The position numbers and the translations under genes are program-made. A model generated the notes under the pieces. The model saw nothing but the letters and a program-made list of their open reading frames with translations, had not been told where the DNA came from and searched no databases. 64,000 nt of DNA, taken from assembly GCA_977006965.1 (NCBI GenBank), contig OZ345368.1, positions 2,294,001-2,358,000 of the forward strand, given 5' to 3'. Shown piece after piece: positions 1-11,510 of the stretch. Each line of letters starts with the position of its first letter. Position 1 is the stretch's first letter. The DNA is from Phymatolithon calcareum (Eukaryota > Rhodophyta > Florideophyceae > Hapalidiales).

Positions 1-1480
1 TCCTCGCGCCAAGTCCGGATTTGTGAGAACACTTGCTTCGTCACGGTAATGAGCTCTTCTAGGCCGTTGTTTATGACTAGACCTCGATCGCGACTAAGGC
101 CTCGCAGACGGGACGACGATGAATTCGGTACAGGCGGCTGTGCCAGACGAAATGTATTTCGAGGTAATTCACTTTCGACAGGTGGCGTTCGGAGTGCTGC
201 TGCATTTTGGTTCGGCTCTGTCTGATAGCTCGAGCATGATGTATCTCCAATTCTGAAGTTTGAACCGAGTCCCGCTGTCAGCATTGCCGATGATGCTGCG
301 GTCATGCCATTAGCCAGGGTTTGAAAACGGGAGCGAGGTAGACTCCGTTGTGATGACGTTAAATCAGAAACAGACATTGGCGTGTAGCCCCCCACACTGC
401 CCCCCGGAGCGCTCGGTACCGGCGAGGGCGCGGTTCTCTCTTCGCGGTGACGAATAATGCTTGCCGTTGCATGGCCATTTGCCCCATGCCTTACCGATGC
501 CGTCCGACGTGATGACGTCCGTCGTTGTCGTTGGATAGCCGGAGACGAGACTCCGATTGGGTGGCCTGATCTCATAGTGGCCGCTCCACGCGTAGAAAAC
601 GAAAGAGTACTGTTAGCAATTGAGGTGGCCGCCTCAGTATTGGGGAAAACAGATCTGTTCATTGAATTCACCAGCTCCCTGCCGTGAGCTGTGAAATCTC
701 CACGTCCCGGATGCGACCGCATGTTTTGATTTTGATTGCGACCTAAGTTCACATCGTGTTCATGAGGTGTTGGCACTGGAAACGCTTCTACATGAAAATT
801 GTTCGCAATATTGGGCATACTCGCGGAAGGGATACCAGGAGGTAGCGCAACAGATACAACGTTCGTGAGAGCATTGCTCACAATGTATGTCGATCGCGTG
901 CTACGCGCTCCAGATAGGCTCTCCATTGAGCATCGTCCTCGTTGGATGGGGGCTGGATCACTTAGTATCGTTCCTAGGAATAGCAAGCGGCGGGATGACC
1001 TTGGCGGTGGAGTTGACAACGACAAAAATGAGCGGGAGCAATAGCGTGCTAGGCTACCCAGGATTTGGGAATCTAGTCAGTACTGAAATACTCTCCAGCA
1101 GTTGGCATATGAGAGAATAGCTTTGGCACGTTGGCGGGCTAACGGCTAACCATCGTATGATAACAATGCTTACCCGCTCTGTGGCGCCCAACGCCACTAT
1201 CATACCCTCCAGTTCCTACAAGACTAGCTACCTTCAAAATGTCATTACAGCTTGCATTTACAGCAAGCCCTTACAGATAGCATTACAGTAATTACAGTAC
1301 CATAGGTTTCGATGCGTACTTACACCATGAAGGATCATCAAGGGCAAACCCTAGAACCGCTGCTTACAGCTCAATTCTCATACTGCCAAGTCATCTTTTG
1401 ATGCATTGTTTTTTCTATAAAGGTCGGGCGCTTCGCGCCGCGCTTGGCTTTCCGCCAGGAAACAACCGGACCAAACCCAG
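1..1480. other. No supported gene
   Basis: Only short frames (under 85 codons) without recognisable motifs occur here on either strand. I see no RNA gene, terminal repeat or retroelement motif. The stretch around 1140-1480, just before the transposase, was searched for a terminal inverted repeat matching the DNA beyond 4563; none was found by eye. Confidence 0.5.
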
Positions 1481-1723
1481 TGTGCCAACTTGTGCGTTTC
1501 AAACCCCACACGCTCCCGCCAAAATTTAAGGAAGAAAACTGCAATGCTCGCAATTTTTCGTATTCTTGCGAGCACTGCGGTGTCCTTCGTTACCTATTCA
1601 CCGACCCCACACACGCTCCATCAACGACCTTGTTATCTAGCTTCAACGAACAGCACTGATTTCCTAAGAATTTTTTCATGCGATCTGACGTCGGCCTCTC
1701 GAGATTGTCAATCCGACGCGACA

Positions 1724-3109
1724 ATGTCCGTGTCCAGCGGAGTACGCTGTGTTCAGTGCCCCCGTTCGTTTGGCAGTACTGCTGCTCTAGGTCGCCACAT
1801 GCAGAGCAGCCACAGAGCTCGTGATTTTGCTCCTCTAGAGTCGCAACCAGATTTTCAAACTTTTGAAATTGAGGTCTCGGCCAATCTCTCCGAAGAGGTA
1901 CAAAAGTTTTACGAAGGATTCCCAGACAGTAAACGCCCTGTTCTTCCTCTGGTCCCAGTTCTCGACCCTTCTGTCTCGGACTTATGTCACCGTGCTAGGG
2001 AGCTAGTCCGCTTCTGTGCCACACGAAAGTACAGCAAGAGCGAAATGGCAGATCTGTACAATCACGAGCGCAATGCCATTCATAGCTCCTGTTACTGTGG
2101 GACGGAGCTGAGTGCTCAGTTTCCAACAGCGCGCTCTTTTTTGAAGTACATGTCATGTGTTCGTCTGCGAGCTGTTTGCGAAGAAGGTTGGCAGCGAGCA
2201 ATTATCAACACAACGCTTAATTTGAACGACACAGGAGTGTTTCGGTCAATTGTGCCAATAATCCAACAGCTTATTACGCGAAGTGGTGGCCCATCTGCGA
2301 TACTGTCATATAATGTTGCCTTGCGAAATGGCGAGAGAACGTATTCCAATCCATTGGATTCAGACGCTATGCGAAAATATTCAGAGACTATTCCGGATGG
2401 ATCTAATTTTGTTGCGGTCGATTTGTACGCGGACGGTACGACAATCTCAAAGTCCGGAGCACAGAGCGCCGTTTTGTATCGATTCCGGCTGGCAAATGTG
2501 AAAGGATGTTCAGAAGTGTGGCACGAATTCGGCATTGGGCCGATTACAGGTCCGTTACATCCGGGCTCAGTGGGGCAATCGTCAGCTGCGCGAACAGAGC
2601 TTCAACAGCGATTTTTATTCCGAGCGCTCTCAGACGCTGTTCAGGCTTCGCGATCCGGATTCACGGCGCAAGGGGAGACAATCTATCTGCGAATCCTAAC
2701 CATCGTGTTCAACCAGCCGCAGGAGCGCTCGTTCCTTGGATTGCGGGCCTGTGGCAGTTTTGCCGTCTGCTCCTTTTGCCTCATGCCTTCACGAGCCCAA
2801 GTGGAAGAAGATCCCGACGAGAACGATGAAATTCCACTAGATGCCAATGATGTAGTTGCGGACGATGTGAGGGCTGTGCAAACCTCAATGCAGCAAGGCG
2901 CTCCGCGGGATGTAGTGAATATTGTTTCTCGACAGCTACTTATCGCAGAACATACGCGTGACAGTGCACAGTGTCCAATCGATCGACGCGCTGTCACTTC
3001 ACTTCATCGAAACGATACCTTTGACGAGTTAGTGCTTTACTTTTTCCGCCGGCCCTGTCTGCCTTTCAAGGATTGGGTACATCACCGTTTCACCTATACG
3101 ACGGAGTAG
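1724..3109 (+). pseudogene. CACTA-like (Plavaka/KDZ-type) transposase, N-terminal part
   Basis: This frame gives the N-terminal half of a DDE transposase. I chose the ATG at 1724 because a classical C2H2 zinc finger follows at once (C9, C12, H25, H30), a common DNA-binding start in this group; the frame is open further upstream but without recognisable content. The motif VAVDLYADGTTISK (residues about 230-242, with D233 and D237) resembles the first catalytic aspartate block of CACTA-related Plavaka and Kyakuja-Dileera-Zisupton transposases, and RACGSFAVCSFCLMPS resembles the Cys motif that follows it. The frame stops at 3107-3109, but the homology resumes in the -1 frame just before the stop, at about 3061-3073. 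The family call rests on motif recall, not alignment. Confidence 0.6.
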
Positions 3110-4563
3110 GCTTCGATAAGCTACACATCTTGGATTTGGGATTGGAGCGCTTATTACCGGACCAGGCATATCGAAAATTTGGTTGCGAAGAGTACAACAA
3201 AGGCCGATTCACACGGTCGGCTCTAGTCCGTATCGCAAATGAGCGCTTTGGGGAACTGACAGCGGTGCATGCGCTACGTTTGGCACCGTTTAGGACAAGT
3301 GATCGCGAGAAGCATGCCAACATGACTGGAGCGATTCGCCGTAGAATAACTCCGTTTTTGTGGGTTGTTTTACTTGGACTGCAACCGGACTGTACGCCGG
3401 ACTGTGATATTCTCTTGCGGTCTGCTCTGCTGCTTAGCAAGCTGCAAGAGCTACTGAGAGGAACAAATATGCCTACAAAGAGTGCCGAGAGAACTTTAGG
3501 TGAGATTGAGAGCATTCAGGACACCGGTTTCCATCTTGGACGATGTCTCAGCGAAGCTCTTGACGTCCCGGTGAACACAAAAATGCACCGCGTGATGCGA
3601 CATATTAGCAGCGCGTTAACTGGTTTTGAATGCGCGCGCACAGGAGATACGGACGAAAATGAAAAGTTGCATAAGCGAACGAAGGAGGCTACATCGGCAA
3701 ATAACCGACGCTTGCCACAAATAGCTCCAAAGATTCTGTCTGTTCGAAGTATCTCAGAATGGTCCAAGGCGGCGGCTTCGCTGCCGCTCGAGTCGATGTT
3801 TTACGGTGAAGGGGGTTTCCACTCAGAATATTACACAAATGTAATAAGCACAACTGAAGAACGTTTAATACAAGAAGGAGTTTGTGACGACTATCGGGAC
3901 GATGTTATTACTGAGGATACCCTCCGCATTGTTGTCCATTTTGTTGCTCAGCTTGCTTGTGCACTGCGAGCTTCCAATGTCGATAATGCCAGTGATATTG
4001 CCTTATCTCTTACGCACCCATCAAGCCACAAGACACATTGGCGAAAAATGAAGTTTGTGAAGTTCGAAGGCCAATTTCCTTGGCTGACTCTGGGGGAGCA
4101 TGAGCGTACAGATCGTCGGCAAATTGCATATGCTGGTGAACACATCGCGGGTTATGGTCGGCGATACGACGCAGTGCAGTATGAGGAAAACGGGTGTAAC
4201 CAGAAAGGAATTATCGAAATGCTTCTGCAGGGTGCATTCTGCGGAACAAAAGTGAAAATAGCCGTCGTTCGGCGACTGCAGGAAGTTGAACCTCATTCGG
4301 ATAATCTGGAAGTCGTGCGCACTTTTGGCCATCGACGCTACGGCTATCATATGTGTGCTGGCGACTTTACCCTCGACTGTGTTTTGCGCTCAAATTTGCG
4401 ACGGAAAATCCCAATTGTCCGAGATATGCACGATGTGAGTTCAAGATTCTCCCTGCAGCAACGACTACAAGGTATACCCGACAATACAGCGGAGCGGAAA
4501 CTTGCGCGGTTTTTTGAAGTTCGCGGAGTTCGACTAACTACAATAAACAGCTTCAATGTGTAG
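3073..4563 (+). pseudogene. CACTA-like transposase, C-terminal part (frame -1)
   Basis: Continuation of the transposase that begins at 1724. The motif FDKLHILDLGLERLL near the start matches the D-x-LH-x2-D-x-G block, and GDTDENEKLHKRTKEATSANN (around residues 195-215) matches the acidic E-x-LHK block thought to carry the last catalytic residue. The join to the first part needs a shift of one base backwards at about 3061-3073, which would fit a one-base deletion. There is no X-XXY-YYZ slippery heptamer at the join, so programmed frameshifting is not supported. A short intron cannot be excluded. About 430 bp beyond the stop no terminal repeat or second element gene was recognised. Confidence 0.6.
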
Positions 4564-5003
4564 CTCTCTACACCGCACGAAAAAGTGTTCTCCCGTAGCG
4601 GTGCCTCCCTGCTTGCTCTGCAGATTCCTCTAATGCTACAAGAATTGGAGCAGAATTATCTTAACGTTTTACAATTCTTCACCTTCAGAAGTGCGCGCTA
4701 CACAGGTGAGCTCACATGGCGCGCCTGGGCCACAGGCTTGAACAATTCAAGGCAGGTACGTAGTGAAATAGACCAAACCAATGAGAAGCAAGAGTATGTT
4801 GCCAGCAATGAGATATGATAATTTCGTGGCTCCATTTCATGTCATAGGACACGAGAAACGGCGCGCATGCTGCTTCCGAAGTCACTGGGCACGCTCCACA
4901 GTGCCGGTGGCAAACCACTTGAGTTCCCGATGATGATTGTGGCCCAGGTCTTCCCACTTTTTCGTGTGCTCCTAACAACAGCGTATGATATCACACAGTA
5001 AAA

Positions 5004-5545
5004 CCAGGGGAATGTAAGAAGGGGAGGAAAGCAAAGCGTATGACATCCGAAATTTGTACAAACACAATAGCGTTCTTTATTTGAAACTATGGACTCGCAT
5101 CAAAAAAACATATATGAAACCAGATTTACTGTCCAAAATGTACGCTTGTATTCGCTGCAGTGAATGTCAGGGGGGCTAATAATCGCGCATCCATTTTGCG
5201 GTCAAAAATAATGACCAAACAAAAAGATTAGAAATGGGCACAGCTTGTGCACGTAAGCGGGATTTTGTGCCAATAGTTTCGAAGAGCTCGGCTGACGCCA
5301 ACGCACAAACCCCATTGATTAAAGCATAGATACTGTCAGGTGCATAGCGCTCTATAAACAGTGAGCGCTTATTGGTTGAAGTTCTCGAATTCGCAGTGGC
5401 AGGTGTATACGAGTACATTAAATTCACTAATTTTGCTGATACGTGAATTCCCTCATAATTTTGTTTGCAGAAACGACTACGGATTTTTATTTAATTTTTT
5501 GATGCATTAAAATTCTGCTTTCCTCCCCTTCTTACATTCCCCTGG
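5004..5545. mobile_element. 542-bp MITE with perfect 30-bp terminal inverted repeats
   Basis: The first 30 bases (5004-5033, beginning CCAGGGGAATGT) are the exact reverse complement of the last 30 (5516-5545, ending ACATTCCCCTGG). The element is flanked on both sides by the direct repeat TAAAA (4999-5003 and 5546-5550), a 5-bp target-site duplication. It holds no transposase frame, so it is a non-autonomous DNA transposon mobilised in trans. Perfect terminal repeats suggest recent insertion. The superfamily is not decided: a 5-bp AT-rich target and CCAGG ends do not fit piggyBac (TTAA) or Tc1 (TA). Confidence 0.85.
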
Positions 5546-5639
5546 TAAAACTTCCAAGAAGTGTGCTTCTCACTGTGAGCTCAATTTTTTCCATTTTACA
5601 TATACAGTAAGACCCAAAAACGGGATTTCCCGCAACTCC

Positions 5640-5890
5640 CTGTAGTGAGATAATTTTCAGTGACGAATCATAAATAGGAAGCAAGAGAGTAGAGAATGGT
5701 CCAAAGTTAGGACCGTTCCCTGTAGTTGAACTCCAAACACACAAAGTAAATTATATGATTTTACAATGCCCTTGAAGGGGGGATTCTTTCTCGCTGTTCG
5801 TTATCGAAACGATAAGAAACCACACATTATTATGCGGAAGGATATCTAGTTTCATACATAAATTTTTGATCGATATTGGCGACATACTCC
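5640..5890 (+). repeat. Diverged repeat, copy 1 of 2
   Basis: This stretch aligns, with gaps, to 44190-44400. Shared landmarks in the same order are GAGAAxGGTCCAAA, GTCxxTxTCGAAAC-ATAAGAAAC, ACACATTATTA or ACACTATTA, and AAGGATATCTAGTTTCA. It has no open frame, so it is probably a decayed element end or a duplicated regulatory stretch. The second copy lies at the outer edge of block D2. Confidence 0.55.
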
Positions 5891-6156
5891 GGAACCGGTG
5901 CTTTTGATTGAGCTAGTAGGGCTCCAACAAGCACTGCGATCCACGGAAATTGACCACTGAATATGAGTGCGAGTGCAAATTACTCACTCGGGCGCTCACG
6001 TGAATAAGAGAAATTCATTATATAACCGAGGATATGTGATGTTTTATTTTTTAAGAAAAATAAAACATCGCATTCATTCATTATGGCTTTTCCCCCAATG
6101 GGGCTCGCAGCGCCTCGAAGGTCTAGTTTCTTCCATTCTATCCTATCGATAGCGAG
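5891..6156. other. Intergenic, with a 14-bp-arm hairpin at 6038-6069
   Basis: GATGTTTTATTTTT (6038-6051) is perfectly inverted at 6056-6069 around a four-base loop. The rest shows no gene. Such AT-rich perfect hairpins are often remnants of fold-back elements. Confidence 0.5.
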
Positions 6157-6330
6157 TTATACTGCGGCTTTCACGTCTCGTCCATGTACGTTACCAAAGA
6201 GTGATTCTAGCGTTGGTCTGACGCTTAGTAGCAGCACCTGGCGGACCAGGGGGCGCTCGTGCATTCTAAGAATGTGGCCAAGCCAGTTCCAATAAATATT
6301 TCCTCCAACTAGTACTGCTGTCCTCATCGA
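6157..6330 (-). pseudogene. LINE reverse-transcriptase C-terminal relic
   Basis: On the minus strand the segment reads WNWLGHILRMHERPLVRQVLL, the W-x-GH-x-L-R-M motif that follows the RT domain in many non-LTR elements. Nothing of the RT core survives. Related sequence with LGxVLxMDExRxVRxxLLQ occurs at 52560-52690 and, as a short relic, near 39860-39933 and 58810-58884, so one LINE lineage has left several 3' ends in the window. Confidence 0.55.
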
Positions 6331-6707
6331 GCAGACTGGCCAATGTGGGAAAGATGCTATCGAAGACGTCATAAGAGGGCACTCGAAGGACAGACTCTCA
6401 AAAGAAGACAGTGTCAGGACAAAGCGACCATGTGAAGAGCTCCTGGCTACGCTGCAGTAGCAAACTATTTGCAACAGCGCGTAGAAGTAATGTCCATGCG
6501 ACAAGAGAGATTAATGAAAGAAACATTATAGCCATCGCGAGAAGTGGTGCTTTACTGTAAATACGAGAATGTTTTGGCTTCCTTTCCCGACGGTTTTCAC
6601 TCGTTTATTATCTGCTATCAAAAGACTTGTCTCTGCACTTGAAATAGCATTGTATGGTCAGCATAGTGCTGAATGAGTGCTAGCCGCCCTGGGAATGCAG
6701 CATGTAT
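6331..6707. other. No gene seen
   Basis: No frame with recognisable content on either strand. The right end (6697-6707) is the first copy of the target-site duplication of the LINE fragment that follows. Confidence 0.4.
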
Positions 6708-6993
6708 CGTTTTTTTCCTTTCAAGTTTATTTAAAAGCCCCACAGACATCTGAAGATATGGGCAAGGCTTCCTCTGATGCTATGATACCTACCTTTGTGC
6801 AGCTCACGAAACGTCCACCAGAATGGCGGACGGGAAAACTCAGGACTCAAAGTAGTCCTATCTAAGTCCTCTACGGGATTGTTGCTGCTTGGACTCGACC
6901 ACTTTTTGCCTTGCATTCTGCGGATTAATACAGGCCTTCTTCGTTCTCCATGCGTTCTCTGAGTGTCTTGCTAAATATTAAGAGCTCATCTAG
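6708..6993 (-). mobile_element. 5'-truncated LINE 3' end with 11-bp target-site duplication
   Basis: Reverse complement of the last part of the element at 15489-16129: last codons of the ORF, a 200-base 3' UTR and the terminal ...GCTTTTAAATAAACTTGAAAGGAAAAAA tail. The flanking direct repeat GCAGCATGTAT lies at 6697-6707 and 6994-7004, so the boundaries are exact to a few bases. Severe 5' truncation is the usual outcome of target-primed reverse transcription. Confidence 0.85.
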
Positions 6994-7004
6994 GCAGCAT
7001 GTAT

Positions 7005-7547
7005 AGTGCTATGTTTTCAATAGCCCTGCATTCTGCTCCGGCAGTCCGCTATAAATGAGCAGACCATCTCTTCCGTTCCGATCTCACCTCAAGCAAACAT
7101 CCTCCCTCAGCATGTTGGGATCGTACTCGGTGGAGCCCATCAAAACGCCTTGTGTGGCAATGACCAAGTGCCTGTTGTTCGCTGCACTCTCCAGTGTAAC
7201 GGCAACAGTCCACATAAGGCCCAAAGGACTCTAGCGCAGCCTTACCTCACCCAACATATCCCACTTTCCAAATATTTCAACCATATCCCCATTCGCAATC
7301 CCCCTTCCTCTGTCTACACCGTCCGCGACTTTCTCACGTTCAACCCTTTCTGCATATCCAAGAACCTCCCTGCCGCCCCCGTCAACATCGCCGACGTCAT
7401 GTTCGGCGGAAGCACTTTCGTTCACACTCTGTCTGCCCCACACACTGCGCGTATCCTCCGAGTTAGTTGACAGGTAGCTAGACTGTGGTGGCGGTAAAGG
7501 GATTTTGAACTGTCTTCCTCTAGGCGACTCATGGGAGATTTCACAAG
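7005..7547. other. No supported gene
   Basis: A proline- and threonine-rich frame of 106 codons (7150-7470, plus strand) and an opposing frame are present, but neither has a domain and both look like composition effects. No RNA gene seen. Confidence 0.4.
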
Positions 7548-7852
7548 GCACATGAACAGCGAGAGCGCCAAAGGTTTCGGTCCCGAATTTTCGCCGAAAA
7601 TTAGATGTGAGATATTGAGCTCCACGACCAAACCCCGCGTGAGAGTTCTGAGACAGAATAGGCGGCTGACGGCGAGGCGTGCTTTACTAGGACGACGCGT
7701 TCCACAGGAGAATTAGTACACTTCGCCACCAGTCGCCAATTCCGTCTAAGACCTCTCACGCGCTGCTTTGTCGTGGAGCTCGATATCTCGCAACTCATTT
7801 TCTGCGAAAATTGGGGAGCATAACCTTTGGCGCTCCCGCACTTCATGTGGCT
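7548..7852. repeat. Long imperfect inverted repeat (about 125-bp arms)
   Basis: The arm 7548-7672 (plus) matches the reverse complement of about 7722-7852; long blocks such as GAGCGCCAAAGGTT, GAGATATxGAGCTCCACGAC and GCGTGAGAG recur in order. Both arms are open in the same frame and encode similar peptides (SAKGFGPEFSPKIRCEI against SAKGYAPQFSQKMSCEI), with several differences silent or conservative. It is either a fold-back/MITE element or two head-to-head copies of a small coding unit. No target-site duplication was found. Confidence 0.7.
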
Positions 7853-9400
7853 CCTTAATTGAGTAGGTTAAATTCTAGCTGGCGTCGCGCAGAGGAAGGA
7901 AGTTTTGCTTCGGATAGGGGCTGGGCGCAAATTTCGATAAGCTCTTGAAACAACTCGATGTCTTTCTCAATCGAAGTCTTGAGTTCCAAATATAGCGAAA
8001 TTTCAGTTTCGAGCTTATTGAGACCGGCTAGGGGTACTCGCAATGAGCATCTTAGGAGTCGGTTCAATCTTGAACACACGACTGGGGTTACTCGCGATAA
8101 GCAACTTTGGAGCCGGTATGTTCTCGTCGAGGTCTAAGGTCAAGGACCATATCCCTCGGTATCGTTGTGAAGCAAACTTCGATGGTTGTTTTCTTAATTG
8201 CTTGCCGATCTCCATCGACGGATGAGTTCGGCGGCTTTTATAGTGTTCCGCGAAGAGCACAAGGAAATCATAACATCGCCTATGCTTGCGTGGTGCTCCA
8301 ATTCCGTACCCTACAATTGGTACTCTAAGATTGGATTTTGCGCGCAAGTGGTAAATTCGGAGAAATAAAGAAATGTACGTAAGACACCGTATGCCGGCCT
8401 TGCGAATCGCATGGATACAGTTTCGTGTAACTATAAGAAAGCGCTCGTGTTCTGGAGTCAATGGCTTCCTTTTTGCTTCTGAATTTCACTTCGATGATTA
8501 CCAGCATTCATCCTGTTTCCTCTCTCAAGTCTTCTCGATTGCCACCCCATCGCTTATATCGATTTTGTGACTCCAAATTCATCAGACGCACATTTGCTCG
8601 CCGCGGTCGATCATTGCAGCTTGGAGGGTGCTAACCGAGACGGATTTCTTGTTGGTGTGCTCCAAGCGCATAATCCACGCTGCTGCTCTTTTTTTCCTGT
8701 GACATTCGGCCAATTCAAGATGCTTGATTTCCGAAATTCTGGTTAGCGCTCCATTTTTTCGGCCATTGTAGATAAATCCGCGAACCTTGGTTGTGGTCCT
8801 ATCATCGGTTTTTCCCGAAAACGCAGGATTGGGTGAGGTTTTAAGAGCACGCAAAAGGCGGTCTTATGTGAAAAGGCTCGGAGGCTGGACCTACCTGTCG
8901 ATAACAGTACCATTGAACGCGTCTCCGCTTGCTTCGACCCTGTCTTGCTGAGTCTCGATGACGGAGTTATGGGTGGAGATTGTCATCTGAAGCTCGTCCA
9001 CCTCATCCATGGCGGCTCTGAATTCAGCTGCATCGGAGTGTTGGGCTTTAAGCCGGGGGGGGGGGATATCGCTTCTCCGAAGTGTGCGTGGGATGTGGAA
9101 GAGGGACCTTCATCAAATCCGGTGCTACCAATTGCAACCAAAGGGTTGTGTCTCTAGTTTTATTTGTTGATCCTCAGTTCATGCTGAAGTGCTTTCACAG
9201 TTCCCGTTGCTGGAGAGGGCTATCTTGCTTAAGAAGTCTGACTACAGAGAGTTTGCTAGTAGTGGTGCACTGTCAGTTAAATAATTTGACTAGTGCCGGT
9301 CGTTGTCAATATCTGTTCACTTGATGACTAGCATGGAACCGCAAGCAACTACACAATGAACATTTAGTTAACACACTGTGGACGGCAAGTGAGAGTTATT
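7853..9400. other. Gene-poor stretch with a weak tandem repeat and an 11-G tract
   Basis: Around 8030-8130 two diverged units (GGGGTACTCGCAATGAGCA..., GGGGTTACTCGCGATAAGCA...) follow each other; on the minus strand they encode the repeat LIASNPSR / LIASTPSR. A minus frame of 90 codons (8582-8854) is open but shows no domain. Near 9055-9065 there is a run of 11 G. I see no supported gene. Confidence 0.4.
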
Positions 9401-9409
9401 TGTCACAGC

Positions 9410-9715
9410 CGGGGCGTTCCAAGATGCTCGGATAGGGCAGAGGGCAGAGGTGATCTTCCACCAACAGGTTGCAGACTGTAAGACCCAATGTGCAAAAGCT
9501 GTATCTCTGGTTAAAGGAAACTGCCGAGCACCTGATTTTAAGGTGTGGTCGACGTTCCGTCTCCAGGTGTATGTTTATTGGTAGAGTGGGTACAAACACC
9601 GTATAAGAGCTATGCCGTGAGAGACCCATAGCAATGCTTCAATTTCTGGACAATGAGAAGCTGTTGCTGAACAGCTTTAGGATATCACCTTCGATGTGAG
9701 CGATCTTTCCGCAAT
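9410..9715 (+). pseudogene. LINE RT C-terminal relic with zinc-knuckle motif
   Basis: The plus strand reads ETAEHLILRCGRRSVSRCMF, the second half of the C-x2-C-x-ET-x2-HL-x3-C motif found after the RT domain of many non-LTR elements. An in-frame stop follows soon after. The segment ends in GCAATAAAGAAAGAAAG, which looks like the 3' terminus of the element. It differs from the LINE lineage at 15.5, 37 and 43 kb, which lacks this motif. Confidence 0.55.
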
Positions 9716-9850
9716 AAAGAAAGAAAGAATTGGAAGACCGAAGCAAATCGGAAATCGAACAAGCATTAGGTGAGCTGTTGCTATGGAGCAAGGCCATTTT
9801 CGAGTTGAAGGAAATCGAACAATATCAGATGTTAAATTGTAGTTAGTATT
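9716..9850 (+). pseudogene. Short relic of the major LINE family's C-terminus
   Basis: Reads LEDRSKSEIEQALGELLLWSKAIFE, similar to the end of the LINE ORF at 15386-15919 (TEKALYELLLFSKTLIE). It starts directly after the A-rich end of the previous relic, so one element inserted next to or into the other. Confidence 0.5.
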
Positions 9851-10828
9851 AATAGGGCAAATACTATTCTGCTACTGACTGAAATTCGACTTTTTTGATG
9901 CCAGCTGCAGCAAATACTTCCCCCAGAAGAGCTATATGTAGGTTCTTCAAAATGAATGGCAGGTCAGCAAGTATAGAGGGCAAACTCTGAACAAAAGAAT
10001 CCATGTGAAAGGCCAGGAATACGGCTGTAGCTCCAAATATGTGAATAGGAATTAAGACATCGTTCGGCGTGAAAAAAGACATTAAAAGCTAAAGGACAGG
10101 GTGGAGAGGAAAGCATTTGAACATTGCTCAACAAGGGACACGCCGTAAATCGTCAATAAGATCCCCATCACAACCGACTTAAGATATAGAGCACCCTTTC
10201 CAAAGTATAAATAGTCACGCTTTTATAGTTACGAGCGCATCAGAAGAGTGAATTCCACCGAGTAATGCTCAGCAGACCAGAGCCCTTGGTCTAAACCTTA
10301 GAACACTGTTCATTCTGGATAATATGTCGGAGGAGCCGCCTTTTTGATCATGATGGGCGATCCAGAACCACCGTTGTCTCGGCGTGCAGTCAGGCTCTCC
10401 ATCATTAGACAGTTTCGTCATTACGTGCCACTGACATGTCATGATAGTACATGACTTGTGCATACTGACGAATATTTTGTGGTTACGATCCGCATCTGGG
10501 ACTATCTCAGCAATATAGCAGCTTCATTTTCGACGCCACAGATCTGCTCAATGTCTCCCGGCCACTGACTAGCTGGCCGCGTCTGCAAGTCACTCGGAAC
10601 AAAGGGCACTAAGGGATTCCGTGTTTTCGTTTTACCGCTCACTACCATTGTAGAGAGGGAAGCGAAGGTCCTTGAGCTAAATGATATCCCAGAAATCATA
10701 GAAAGTTTACAGATGCTTTGCCTTGAAGCCTGCTTTTAAGATAGGGCCGTCTGCTTGTCGATATCATGGGCTTCCGATGCACACTAGTCATTATTCTCTT
10801 TGATCATTTCTTTCTTGCCAGAGGATCT
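9851..10828. other. No supported gene
   Basis: Only frames of 60-75 codons without motifs. No repeats or RNA genes recognised. Confidence 0.4.
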
Positions 10829-11410
10829 CTACTCCTCGTCCTCAGCTTCTGCTATAGGTATAGCACTAACCTGGCAGAGCTCCCCAATATAATTAATGTT
10901 CTGAAAAATTAGACTAATGTCCTCGGTCTTGATTTCCGTCAGATCGTAGCCTTCGAAGTAATGTTGGAAATCATTCACGGATGCCAACACAAGTCTTAGT
11001 ACGTCCTCATTGTTCGCTTGTTCATCGGGTTCATAGCCGAGCATGACCGCGAGGGCAATGACATACTTGTCGAAGTCCTGGCTAACAACGAAGTTGAAGA
11101 TCCGATAGACCCTATGAACTGGAACGAGTACCTTGTTTGTCTCATCATCGCCATCCTCTTCGCTAGAAGTGCTGTCTTCTTCTTCGCTTGAGGAATCATC
11201 TTCACCGTCGCTTGCATTACTGTCTTCGTCGCTGTAATCACCTTCTCCTTCACACTCGGTCTTCGTTGCAACTGCTACGTAGTTCTTTCCAGGAAACACG
11301 ACATTAAGGTAGATGCTGGCGAAAAGAACAAATCCATTATTTTCGGAGAAGGCGCAATGCCATTCGCAAATTAGCCTTAGAGCATCAAGCTCTGCTGCGG
11401 TCAGAGCCAT
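10829..11410 (-). CDS. Hypothetical acidic protein, 193 aa
   Basis: An uninterrupted frame from ATG (11408-11410) to TAG. The N-terminal 45 residues (MALTAAELDALRLICEW...) look globular; residues about 50-90 are a highly acidic, serine-rich linker (SSSEEEDSTSSEEDGDDE), a casein-kinase-2-like composition; residues 95-180 are again globular with mixed hydrophobic helices. No catalytic motif or membrane segment is visible and I do not recognise the family. A consensus TATA box sits about 100 bp upstream, which supports a real gene. Acidic linkers of this kind occur in chromatin- or ribosome-assembly proteins, but that is only composition. Confidence 0.6.
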   Translation of the reverse strand: MALTAAELDALRLICEWHCAFSENNGFVLFASIYLNVVFPGKNYVAVATKTECEGEGDYSDEDSNASDGEDDSSSEEEDSTSSEEDGDDETNKVLVPVHRVYRIFNFVVSQDFDKYVIALAVMLGYEPDEQANNEDVLRLVLASVNDFQHYFEGYDLTEIKTEDISLIFQNINYIGELCQVSAIPIAEAEDEE

Positions 11411-11510
11411 CGGGCAGCTTGAGATGAGGAGAAAAATGAGTGAATCTGCCCTTCAGGGCTTTCGCTTTGATGTTCTCTAGCTGGATGCCCAAAGGTCAGT
11501 CATGTGTGCT

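Noticed and set aside
3061-3109. Programmed frameshift in the CACTA-like transposase
   Set aside because: No X-XXY-YYZ heptamer and no stable downstream stem at the join; a simple indel is more likely.
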